Shown here one piece after another: positions 36,481 to 43,892 of a stretch of DNA of 64,000 nt. Position 1 is the stretch's first letter. Each line of letters begins with the position of its first letter. Both the position numbers and the translations under genes were made by a program. The notes below the pieces were generated by a model, which saw only the letters and a list, made by a program, of their open reading frames with translations, was not told where the DNA came from and ran no database searches. This stretch comes from Nocardioides ochotonae (GTDB lineage: Bacteria; Actinomycetota; Actinomycetes; Propionibacteriales; Nocardioidaceae): NCBI RefSeq assembly GCF_011420305.2, contig NZ_CP061769.1, positions 4,079,001-4,143,000 of the forward strand. Reading direction: 5' to 3'.

Positions 36481-37821
36481 TCAGCGGCCGGTCGGGCGGT
36501 AGACGACCAGGCTCGCCTCGACGTCCTCCACCGCGCCCTCGCCGGGCGCGTCGGTGCGCTCGCTGTCGGTGTCCAGGGCGACCTCGTAGACGTCGCCGGC
36601 CGGCAGGTGGATGCCGAGCGCGCCGCCTGCGCCGAGGAACGGGCTGCCGGTGACCGAGCCGGGCCGCCGCCCCTGGGCCACGAGCGCGACGGTGGGGCCA
36701 CCCGGGCTGACCAGGCGGAGCGCGACCGGACCGCCGGTGGTGTCGATCCGCACGGTCTGGGCCGTCGAGGTGAGCCGGTGCACCCGGTCGCGGCGCCACA
36801 GGGTCCCCTCCTCGACCACCTCGTAGAGCCACTGGCCCTGCACGCGGAAGCGCCCGCCGGTCTCGTAGACCCCCAGCCCGACCACCAGGTCGTCGGCGCT
36901 GACCGGCTCGCCCCGGCCGAGCTCGTCGCGGGTGACCCGGACCGAGAAGGTGTGCGCAGCGACCTCGGCACCGTCCATGCCGCGCCAGACACCGGTGAGG
37001 TCCTCGCCGGGGTCGGCGGTGCAGCGGTGGCCGAACACCCGATCCTTCCCGTCCACGGCGACGTGCAGGAAGATCCCCGGCTCCCGGGTGCGGCAGTACG
37101 TCGAGAACCTGACGGCGTCGAGCCGGCCGCGGTAGTCGGCCTCGAGCACGCCGCTGCCCGGCTCGGAGAAGCCACCGGCGACCAGCGTCATGGCGTCAGC
37201 CCGCTCGGGCCAGACCGCGTACCCGTCGCTGGGACCCTCCGGCAGGGTGTCGGTGCGTTCGTAGACCGCCCAGGTCACCGACGCGTCCCCGTCCGGGGTG
37301 GCCGCCTCCCCGGACGGGTCGCCGAGCTCGAGGCGGATCGCGCGGGCGTAGGCGTCGACGGTGAGCGGCAGCGCGTCGGACGCGCGGCCCAGGATCTCGC
37401 CGCCGCCGATCAGGGTGACGTCCCCCGTGCCCAGCCCGTCGGTCTCGACGGCGAGCAGCCGCTGCGCATCGTCCCCACCGCCCGGCTCGACGCGCAGGTC
37501 GTCGGCCCGGGCCTCGGCGAGCTCGACCCGCTGGGCGTCCACGACGGCGTACTCCAGGCCGTTCCAGGTGATGGTGGAGTCGATGTCGAGGCCGTGCGCG
37601 GGGTCGAGGGTGTCCTTGCGCTCGTCGCGGTCCAGCCCGACGCCCAGGCCGATGCCCGCGACGGCCACCAGTGCCGCGACCGTGCCCGCCACGGCCACCC
37701 GGCGCCGGCGGCGTACGACGCGGACCCGCTGGTGCACCGCGGCCGCGCGGCCCCCGAGCGCGTGGTCGGGGCCGTCGGCGGCGTGGTGCAGGGTGGTCTT
37801 GAGGTCGTCGATGGTGCTCAT
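36481..37821 (-). CDS. Membrane protein, putative partner of the SigE-family sigma factor
   Basis: 446 residues. A basic cytoplasmic N-terminus (MSTIDDLKTTLHHAADG...[13 protein letters not shown]), one membrane helix (VAVAGTVAALVAVAGIGLGVGL), then a large mostly beta extracytoplasmic domain of about 370 residues. The ATG overlaps the sigma-factor stop (ATGA) and has a GAGGGGG ribosome site. The layout sigma factor then membrane protein suggests an anti-sigma or signal-input role, but no known anti-sigma motif is present. The extracytoplasmic domain is not recognised. Confidence 0.65.
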   Translation of the reverse strand: MSTIDDLKTTLHHAADGPDHALGGRAAAVHQRVRVVRRRRRVAVAGTVAALVAVAGIGLGVGLDRDERKDTLDPAHGLDIDSTITWNGLEYAVVDAQRVELAEARADDLRVEPGGGDDAQRLLAVETDGLGTGDVTLIGGGEILGRASDALPLTVDAYARAIRLELGDPSGEAATPDGDASVTWAVYERTDTLPEGPSDGYAVWPERADAMTLVAGGFSEPGSGVLEADYRGRLDAVRFSTYCRTREPGIFLHVAVDGKDRVFGHRCTADPGEDLTGVWRGMDGAEVAAHTFSVRVTRDELGRGEPVSADDLVVGLGVYETGGRFRVQGQWLYEVVEEGTLWRRDRVHRLTSTAQTVRIDTTGGPVALRLVSPGGPTVALVAQGRRPGSVTGSPFLGAGGALGIHLPAGDVYEVALDTDSERTDAPGEGAVEDVEASLVVYRPTGR

Positions 37822-38327
37822 CGCAGGTCCCCCTCGGGCAGGTGCTGGCGGTCCTCGCTCAGGGCGGGGTCGATGCGGAGCTTGGCCAGCGCCTTGCTGG
37901 CCTGGCTCTTGACGGTGCCGACGGAGCAGCCGAGCAGGTCGGCGGTCTGCGCCTCGGAGAGGTCCTCGACGTAGCGCAGCACCACCACGGCGCGCTGGCG
38001 GCGCGGCAGCCTGCCCATCGCGGTCCACAGGTCGTGGGCGGCGTCGCTGGCGGCGCTCGCGTCGGGCCCCGGGGTCTCGGGCAGCTCCTCGGTGGCGTGC
38101 TCGCCGTTCCAGCGCCGCCGCCACCACGAGGCGTAGGTCGTGACCAGGATCCGGCGCACGTAGGCCTCCGGGGAGGTCTCGATCCGCGACCAGGCGAACC
38201 ACGCCTTGGCCAGCGCGGTCTGCAGCAGGTCCTCGGCGAGGGCGTGGTCGTGGGTCAGCAGGTAGGCCGTGCGCAGCAGGCCGGTCGACCGGGCGGCCAC
38301 GAACTCGTCGAAGTCGATGCGCTCCAC
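37818..38327 (-). CDS. SigE-family RNA polymerase sigma factor
   Basis: 169 residues from GTG 38327. Region 2 begins FDEFVAARSTGLLRTAYLLTHDHALAEDLLQTALAKAW, diagnostic of the actinobacterial SigE (ECF) family; region 4 has LPRRQRAVVVLRYVEDLSEAQTADLLGCSVGTVKSQASKALAKLR. The GTG has a GGGGGGAG Shine-Dalgarno 8 nt upstream, which is why it is preferred over ATG 38381. Co-translated with the membrane protein downstream. Regulon unknown. Confidence 0.85.
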   Translation of the reverse strand: MERIDFDEFVAARSTGLLRTAYLLTHDHALAEDLLQTALAKAWFAWSRIETSPEAYVRRILVTTYASWWRRRWNGEHATEELPETPGPDASAASDAAHDLWTAMGRLPRRQRAVVVLRYVEDLSEAQTADLLGCSVGTVKSQASKALAKLRIDPALSEDRQHLPEGDLR

Positions 38328-38437
38328 GTGTCCTGCTCCCCCCGAGACGGCGGCCTGCGTCGGCCCTGGCAGTGTGGTCATGCCCTTCCGGACCCGCTGG
38401 GCCCCGCGAAAGGTTGCCCCGACAGATCGCCGGGCGG

Positions 38438-39196
38438 CTAGCGGTCGCGCTGCAGGAACGCGGTCATCGCCGTACGTGCCTCCTCGGAGCCGAAGAGCCG
38501 GGCACTCAGCCCGGCGAGCTCCTCGCCCCGCTCGTCGAGGCGGGCGATCAGGTCGCGGTTGAGCAGCGCCTTGGTCTCGCGCAGCCCCTGCGCGGCCCCG
38601 GTCGCCAGGCTCGCGCAGACCCGCTCGACCTCGGCGTCCAGCTGCTCGGCGGGGACCGCCGACGTGACCAGCCCGTACGCCGCGGCGTCGGCGCCGCTGA
38701 ACACCTCACCGCCCAGCGCAGTGAGGGCAGCGGTGCGGGAGGTCATCCGCGCCAGCACGCTCACCGAGATCGCGGCCGGGGCCAGCGCCAGCTTGACCTC
38801 GGTGAGCGCGAAGGTGGCGTCTGCCGCCGCGATCGCGACGTCGGAGGCCGCGACGATGCCGGTGCCGCCGGCCCGGACCGCGCCGTGCACGCGGGTCACC
38901 ACCGGCTTGGGCAGCGTCAGGAGGCGGCGCTGGAGCGCGACGATGCGCCGCGCCCCGTCGGCCATCGAGCCGGCCGCGGCCTCGCCGAGGTCGGCACCGG
39001 AGCAGAAGACCCGCCCGGCCGCGCGGAGGAGCACCACGCGTGCGGCGTCGTCGGCGGCGGCCCGGTCCAAGGCGTCCTCCAGCTCGGCGAGCAGCTGGCG
39101 CGACAGCGCGTTGCGGTTGTGCGGGGAGTCCAGGGTGATCGTCGCGACGCCGTCGGCGACGGCGTACCCGACCACGGATGCAGGTGCCTCGGCCAT
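38438..39196 (-). CDS. Enoyl-CoA hydratase/isomerase family protein
   Basis: 252 residues, crotonase fold. The oxyanion-hole residues are in HNRNALS and VFCSGADLGEAAAGS, and VHGAVRAGGTGIVAASDVAIA has Arg-Ala-Gly-Gly where classic hydratases have a Glu, so one of the two catalytic glutamates may be absent. It may therefore be an isomerase or other crotonase activity. Function in fatty-acid or steroid side-chain oxidation is possible. ATG 39196 has CAGGAT 7 nt upstream on the minus strand. Divergent from the molybdopterin oxidoreductase gene. Confidence 0.8.
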   Translation of the reverse strand: MAEAPASVVGYAVADGVATITLDSPHNRNALSRQLLAELEDALDRAAADDAARVVLLRAAGRVFCSGADLGEAAAGSMADGARRIVALQRRLLTLPKPVVTRVHGAVRAGGTGIVAASDVAIAAADATFALTEVKLALAPAAISVSVLARMTSRTAALTALGGEVFSGADAAAYGLVTSAVPAEQLDAEVERVCASLATGAAQGLRETKALLNRDLIARLDERGEELAGLSARLFGSEEARTAMTAFLQRDR

Positions 39197-39232
39197 GCCG
39201 CGCATCCTGCCCGGTCACGGCCACGTGGCCAG

Positions 39233-39260
39233 ACATCCGGGCGGCGCGCCGGTTCCGAAT
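39233..39260 (+). promoter_or_regulatory. SigK-type promoter
   Basis: ACATCC (39233-39238), 16 nt spacer, CCGAAT (39255-39260). The mycobacterial SigK consensus as I recall it is CCATCC, 15-17 nt, CCGAAT; only the first base of the -35 differs. The -10 lies 7 nt before ATG 39268, as for leaderless genes here. SigK is encoded 2.4 kb downstream. Regulation inferred. Confidence 0.65.
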
Positions 39261-39267
39261 GACCCCC

Positions 39268-40806
39268 ATGGACACCCCTCGAGGCGCACGCGCCCTGCTC
39301 TTCGCCGGATTCGGGGTGCTGTCCGCGCTGGTGGGGACCGCCGCCGGTCACCTCACCGCGGCGCTGCTCGACCCGGCCGCCTCGCCGGTGCTCGCGGTGG
39401 GGTCCACGGTCATCGACCTGACCCCGACGCCGCTGAAGGAGTGGGCGATCCGCACCTTCGGCGACGACGACAAGACGGTGCTGGTCGGCTCGGTGCTCGC
39501 CGGCGTGCTGCTGCTCGCCGCGGTCGCGGGCCTGGTGGCCCGGCGCCGTACCGCCCTCGGCGCCGCGGTGCTGGTGGCGCTGACCGCGCTCGCCGGGGCC
39601 GCCGCGCTGTCGCGCCCGCAGGCCGGGCTCGCCGACGTCGTCCCCAGCGTGGTCGCGGCCCTGGCCGGGGTCGGCGCGCTGGTGTGGCTGGTCCGGGCCG
39701 CCGACACCGACCCGTGGCCGGCCCTCGCCGACACCGAGGTCGCCCGGCCCAGTCGGAGAGGCGTGCTCGTCGCCGTGGGCGTCCTGGGCCTCGCAGCCGC
39801 GGTGATGGGCGGCGCCGGGCGCTGGCTGACCCGGTTGCGCCTCCAGCCCGCCGAGGTCGACCTGCCGGCCGCGACCGACCGTGCGCCGCGCTTCCCGGCC
39901 GGGCTGGAGGAGCGATTCCCCGACATCACCGCGCTGCGCACCCCGAGCGCGGACTTCTACCGCATCGACACGCGCCTCGACGTACCCCTCGTCGACGTCG
40001 ACGACTGGCGCCTCACCATCGACGGCGACGTGCAGCGCGAGGTGACGCTGAGCTTCGCGGATCTGCTCGCGATGCCGCTGGTCGAGCGCGACATCACCCT
40101 CACCTGCGTCAGCAACTCCGTCGGGGGGCCGTACGTCGGCGGCGCGCGCTGGCTCGGGGTGCGGCTCACCGACGTGCTCGACCTGGCCGGAGTGGGCAGC
40201 GACGCCGACCAGATCCTCTCCACCGACGTCGACGGGATGACGATCAGCACCCCGCTCGAGCTGGCCACCGACGGGCGCGACGCGCTGGTCGCGGTGGGGA
40301 TGAACGGCGCCGCGCTGCCCCGCGAGCACGGGTTCCCGGTGCGCCTGGTGATCCCCGGGCTCTACGGCTTCATCAGCGCCACCAAGTGGCTGGAGCGGAT
40401 GACGCTGACCACCTACGCCGAGGAGTCGGCGTACTGGACCGACCGGGACTGGGCCACCGACGCCCCGATCAAGCTCGCCAGCCGCATCGACACCCCCGGG
40501 TCCTTCGACACCATCGACGCCGGGGACACCGTGATCGGCGGGATCGCCTGGGCCCAGCACCGCGGCGGCGTGGCCCGGGTGGAGGTCAGCATCGACGGGG
40601 GCGGCTGGCAGCCGGCGCGGCTCGGCCCGGACGTGGGCGAGGACTACTGGCGCCAGTGGTGGATGCCGTGGGAGGCGAGCAGCGGGCGCCACACGCTGAC
40701 CGTGCGCGCCGTGAACGGCGACGGCGAGACCCAGACGCCGGTGCGCGCCGACCCGTTCCCCGAGGGCGCCAGCGGCCTGCAGGAGATCGTCGTCGACGTG
40801 GACTAA
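39268..40806 (+). CDS. Molybdopterin-dependent oxidoreductase, sulfite-oxidase fold, membrane-bound
   Basis: 512 residues. N-terminal half has about four hydrophobic segments (to residue 190), with an RRG near the last. The C-terminal half is a sulfite-oxidase family molybdopterin domain: the molybdenum ligand Cys280 in TLTCVSNSVGG, GVRLTDVLDLAGV, GFPVRLVIPGLYGF and KWLERMTLT. A dimerisation domain follows from about residue 410 (GVARVEVSIDGGGWQPARL). ATG 39268 is preferred over 39259 because the SigK-type -10 lies 7 nt upstream. It heads the SigK locus; role unknown, possibly redox of an exported protein or small molecule. Confidence 0.88.
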   Translation: MDTPRGARALLFAGFGVLSALVGTAAGHLTAALLDPAASPVLAVGSTVIDLTPTPLKEWAIRTFGDDDKTVLVGSVLAGVLLLAAVAGLVARRRTALGAAVLVALTALAGAAALSRPQAGLADVVPSVVAALAGVGALVWLVRAADTDPWPALADTEVARPSRRGVLVAVGVLGLAAAVMGGAGRWLTRLRLQPAEVDLPAATDRAPRFPAGLEERFPDITALRTPSADFYRIDTRLDVPLVDVDDWRLTIDGDVQREVTLSFADLLAMPLVERDITLTCVSNSVGGPYVGGARWLGVRLTDVLDLAGVGSDADQILSTDVDGMTISTPLELATDGRDALVAVGMNGAALPREHGFPVRLVIPGLYGFISATKWLERMTLTTYAEESAYWTDRDWATDAPIKLASRIDTPGSFDTIDAGDTVIGGIAWAQHRGGVARVEVSIDGGGWQPARLGPDVGEDYWRQWWMPWEASSGRHTLTVRAVNGDGETQTPVRADPFPEGASGLQEIVVDVD

Positions 40807-40855
40807 AGGCGCCGGCCCGACCGGTCTGGAGCGGTCGATTGCCCACCGGTCCGAC

Positions 40856-40882
40856 CAATCCGTCCGGGTGATCGCGTCGAAC
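40856..40882 (+). promoter_or_regulatory. Possible degenerate SigK promoter before the fasciclin gene
   Basis: CAATCC (40856-40861), 15 nt, TCGAAC (40877-40882), three mismatches from the SigK consensus in twelve positions, 50 nt before ATG 40933. The mycobacterial fasciclin antigens MPT83/MPT70 are SigK-controlled, which makes this worth noting. Low confidence. Confidence 0.3.
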
Positions 40883-40932
40883 ACCCGATGACAGCCGAAC
40901 CAGACCCGCATCACTGATCGAAAGGCAGTTCC

Positions 40933-41631
40933 ATGAAGCGCAGCTCCCTTCGCCGTACCGGGGCCCTGGCGGCCGTCGCCGTCACGATGTCCCTCGGCTT
41001 CGCCGCCTGCAGCGACGACGACGGCGGCGACAACGCCTCCGACTCCGCGTCCTCCGCCAGCCCGTCCGATGAGATGTCCCCCTCGGACTCCGAGATGTCG
41101 CCCTCCGATGAGATGTCGCCCTCCGACAGCGAGATGACCGAGAGCGAGTCGGCCATGGGCGCCGGGGTCTTCGGCGCTGCCTGCGAGTCGGTGCCGAAGA
41201 AGGGCGCGGGCTCCCTCAAGGGGATGGCGGAGGAGCCGGTCGCCAACGCCGCGGCCGCCAACCCGCTGCTCTCGACGCTCGCGACCGCCGTCACCGAGGC
41301 CGACCTCGTCGACGCCCTCAACTCCGCCGAGGACATCACCGTCTTCGCGCCCACCAACGACGCCTTCGCCGCGATCCCGAAGAAGGACCTCGACAAGGTG
41401 CTGGCGGACAAGAAGCTGCTCACCCAGATCCTCACCCACCACGTGGTCACCGAGGAGCTCGAGCCCGAGGACCTGAACGGCACGTTCGAGACGCTCAACG
41501 GCGACAAGCTCAAGGTCACCGGCTCCGGCGAGGAGTTCAGCGTGGGCGACGAGAAGGCGGCCGTGCTGTGCGGCAACATCGACACCGCCAACGCCAAGGT
41601 CTACGTCATCGACACCGTCCTGATGCCCTGA
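40933..41631 (+). CDS. Fasciclin-domain lipoprotein (MPT83-like)
   Basis: 232 residues. Lipoprotein signal peptide ends in LGFAAC (Cys26), then a repetitive acidic Ser/Pro/Asp/Glu/Met linker to about residue 74, then one FAS1 domain (about 100-232) with LSTLATAVTEADLVDALNSAEDITVFAPTNDAFAAIP and the H-box LLTQILTHHVV. FAS1 domains mediate adhesion; the mycobacterial homologues MPT83 and MPT70 are major SigK products. A GAAAGG ribosome site lies 7 nt upstream. It is 51 nt before sigK and 126 nt after the molybdopterin gene. Confidence 0.9.
   Translation: MKRSSLRRTGALAAVAVTMSLGFAACSDDDGGDNASDSASSASPSDEMSPSDSEMSPSDEMSPSDSEMTESESAMGAGVFGAACESVPKKGAGSLKGMAEEPVANAAAANPLLSTLATAVTEADLVDALNSAEDITVFAPTNDAFAAIPKKDLDKVLADKKLLTQILTHHVVTEELEPEDLNGTFETLNGDKLKVTGSGEEFSVGDEKAAVLCGNIDTANAKVYVIDTVLMP
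41059..41136 (+). repeat. Tandem repeat in the fasciclin linker
   Basis: Two 39 nt units, each encoding SPSDEM followed by SPSDSEM, giving a 26-residue repetitive acidic spacer. Nucleotide copies differ at a few third positions, so the repeat is not brand-new. It may vary in copy number between strains. Confidence 0.75.
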
Positions 41632-41682
41632 TCGCGACGCCCTGGGCATGACGACCGGACACTGACGCGCAAGGATCTCCCT

Positions 41683-42282
41683 GTGGACCCCACCCGACCG
41701 CTCGCCGGTGTCCCCTCCCCGGAGGGGACGCCGGCGGTTCCCGACCCCGGACCGCTGCTCCGCAGTGCGTCGCGTGGGGACCAGGGAGCCTTCGCCCAGC
41801 TCTACGACCTCACCGCTGCCCGCGTGCACGGCCTCGCCCTGCGCGTGGTCCGTGACCCGGCGCAGGCCGAGGAGGTCACGCAGGAGGCCTTCCTGGAGAT
41901 CTGGCGCACCGCCAGCCGCTTCGACCCCGACCGGGGCTCGCCGCTCGGCTGGATGCTGACGATCACGCACCGCAAGGCGGTCGACCGGGTCCGCTCGGCC
42001 GAGGCTGCGACCCGGCGCGACGAGACCTATCATCACCAGAACCGGCCGGTCGAGCACGACACCACCGCCGAGGCCGCGCACGCCTCGATGGAGGCCCGCC
42101 GCGTACGCGGCGCGTTGGAGACCCTGACCCCGGTGCAGCGCGAGGCGCTCGAGCTGGCGTACTTCGGCGGCTATACGCACGCGCAGGTGGCGAGCATGCT
42201 CGACCTCCCGGTCGGCACCGCGAAGACGCGGATCCGAGATGGACTGATCAGACTTCGAGACACGATGGGAGTAGGCCAGTGA
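41683..42282 (+). CDS. sigK: ECF sigma factor SigK
   Basis: 199 residues. Region 2 (LLRSASRGDQGAFAQLYDLTAARVHGLALRVVRDPAQAEEVTQEAFLEIWRTASRFDPDRGSPLGWMLTITHRKAVDRVRS) and region 4 (LTPVQREALELAYFGGYTHAQVASMLDLPVGTAKTRIRDGLIRLRD) match the SigK type closely. It is encoded directly before its antagonist rskA with a GTGA overlap, and after a fasciclin lipoprotein, as in mycobacterial systems where SigK drives MPT70/MPT83. GTG 41683 has AAGGA 7 nt upstream. Confidence 0.9.
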   Translation: MDPTRPLAGVPSPEGTPAVPDPGPLLRSASRGDQGAFAQLYDLTAARVHGLALRVVRDPAQAEEVTQEAFLEIWRTASRFDPDRGSPLGWMLTITHRKAVDRVRSAEAATRRDETYHHQNRPVEHDTTAEAAHASMEARRVRGALETLTPVQREALELAYFGGYTHAQVASMLDLPVGTAKTRIRDGLIRLRDTMGVGQ

Positions 42283-43094
42283 GCGAAGACATCCACGCGC
42301 TTTCGGGCGCCTACGCCGTCGATGCCCTCGACGACGTCGAGCGCGCGCACTTCGAGCGCCACCTCGCCGGCTGCGAGGCGTGCCAGGCGGAGGTCGACAG
42401 CCTCCGCGACGCCACGGCGCTGCTCGCCTCGACCACGGCCACCCCGCCGCCGCCCGCCCTGCGCGACGCGGTGCTGAGCCAGATCGCGAGCATCCGGCCG
42501 CTGCCGCCGGCCCTCGAGGAGGACCACGACACCGCGGAGCGGCAGGAGCAGGTCGGCTCCGTCGCGGTGGAGACCGGTACGGGCGGCTCGGGCGCTGCCA
42601 CCGACCCGACGCCGATCACCGCGGCTCGGTCGCGGCGGCGCTGGACCAGCGCGCTCGCGGTCGCCGCGGCCGCGGTGGTGCTCGGGGCCGTGGGCGTCGC
42701 CGTCACCCAGCCCTGGGACGACGGTGGCTCCGACACCCCGTCGCTCTCGGCGGTCGAGCAGGTGCGCCAGGCCGGTGACGTGGAGGAGTACAGCCAGGAG
42801 TTCCCCGACGGCTCCGAAGCCACCGTGCTCGTGTCCCGCTCGCTCAACAAGGCGGTCATCGAGACCGAGGACATGGCCCCCGCTCCCGACGGCAAGGTCT
42901 ACGAGGTCTGGCTGAACCACCAGGACGAGGGGATGGTCAGCGCGGCGATCATGCCGGAAGGCGAGGACAACACCGTCGTCCTCGCCGGCGACCCCGCCAC
43001 CGCGATCGGCGCCGGCATCACCCTCGAGCCCGAGGGCGGGTCGCAGACCCCGAGCGACGAGGTCGTGGCGCTCTTCGAGTTCGACAAGGCCTAG
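42279..43094 (+). CDS. rskA: Anti-sigma-K factor RskA
   Basis: 271 residues. A cytoplasmic anti-sigma domain at the N-terminus has the zinc-type motif H28, C32, C35 in ERHLAGCEACQAEVD. One membrane helix (about 128-148, ALAVAAAAVVLGAVGVAV) and an extracytoplasmic RskA domain follow (NKAVIETEDMAPAPDGKVYEVWLNHQDEGM and GAGITLEPEGGSQTPSDEVVALFEF). Sequesters SigK at the membrane until regulated proteolysis releases it; that mechanism is known for mycobacteria. Overlaps the sigK stop, so the two are made together. Confidence 0.92.
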   Translation: MSEDIHALSGAYAVDALDDVERAHFERHLAGCEACQAEVDSLRDATALLASTTATPPPPALRDAVLSQIASIRPLPPALEEDHDTAERQEQVGSVAVETGTGGSGAATDPTPITAARSRRRWTSALAVAAAAVVLGAVGVAVTQPWDDGGSDTPSLSAVEQVRQAGDVEEYSQEFPDGSEATVLVSRSLNKAVIETEDMAPAPDGKVYEVWLNHQDEGMVSAAIMPEGEDNTVVLAGDPATAIGAGITLEPEGGSQTPSDEVVALFEFDKA

Positions 43095-43180
43095 CGGGGC
43101 CACCCGCTGAGTCCCCCGGATGCCTGCGGGCGTCGGTGTCGCTGCTGACACCGGCGCCCGTTCGGTGGTTCGCTGGGACG

Positions 43181-43744
43181 ATGGACGCCGTCGACTCCGC
43201 GTTCGCCGCCACCCCGCGCTCGCTGTTCCTCCCACGCGAGGAACGCCGCCGCGCCGGCTACGACGGCCCGCTGCCGATCGGGTGCGGCATGACCTGCTCC
43301 CAGCCGCGGACGGTCGCGGCGATGCTGCGCCTGCTCGACGTGCGCCCCGGGCAGCGGGTGCTCGACGTCGGCTCGGGGTCGGGGTGGACCACCGCGCTGC
43401 TCGCCCACCTGACCGGACCCACCGGCGAGGTGCTGGGCCTGGAGCTCGAGCCCGACCTGGTCGCCGTGGGCGCCGCCAACCTGGCCGCCGCCGCGCGCCC
43501 GGCCGCGCGCATCGAGGCCGCCCGCCCCGGCACCCTGGGTGATCCCGCGGGCGCGCCGTACGACCGGGTGCTGGTGTCGGCCGAGGCCGACGCGCTCCCC
43601 GACGCGCTCGTCGCCCAGCTCGCTCCAGGTGGGCGGATGGTGATCCCCGTGCGCGGCACGATGCTGCTGGTCCGCGCCGAGCCGGACGGTCCCGAGATCA
43701 CGCACCACGGCGCGTATCTGTTCGTGCCGCTGCGGGAGCCGTAA
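43181..43744 (+). CDS. pcm: Protein-L-isoaspartate O-methyltransferase family
   Basis: 187 residues, slightly short. Uses SAM to methylate isoaspartyl residues and start their repair. The SAM motif VLDVGSGSGWTTALLAHLTGPTGEVLGLEL is complete, with PLPIGCGMTCSQPRTVAAML as the family's substrate-loop. The C-terminus GGRMVIPVRG...LFVPLREP is typical. An acidic residue usually found after motif I is present as ELEPD. ATG 43181 was chosen for position of the conserved start; the 45 nt longer frame is not supported. Confidence 0.85.
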   Translation: MDAVDSAFAATPRSLFLPREERRRAGYDGPLPIGCGMTCSQPRTVAAMLRLLDVRPGQRVLDVGSGSGWTTALLAHLTGPTGEVLGLELEPDLVAVGAANLAAAARPAARIEAARPGTLGDPAGAPYDRVLVSAEADALPDALVAQLAPGGRMVIPVRGTMLLVRAEPDGPEITHHGAYLFVPLREP

Positions 43745-43892
43745 CGGAAACCATTGACTGCGCAACCGACCGTCTGCTTGGTTGTTCGCACCCCCCCCCG
43801 GACACCTCGCTCGCCACCCTCGTCTCCCTCACCGATGCCCGTCGACCGGGCCTCTGCGGCGTACGCGACGCGTCCCTTCGTGAAGGAGTGGC

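Noticed and set aside
43791..43799. Run of nine C before the carboxypeptidase gene as a phase-variable tract
   Set aside because: It lies about 100 nt upstream of the start, outside the coding region, and no promoter spacing effect could be argued.
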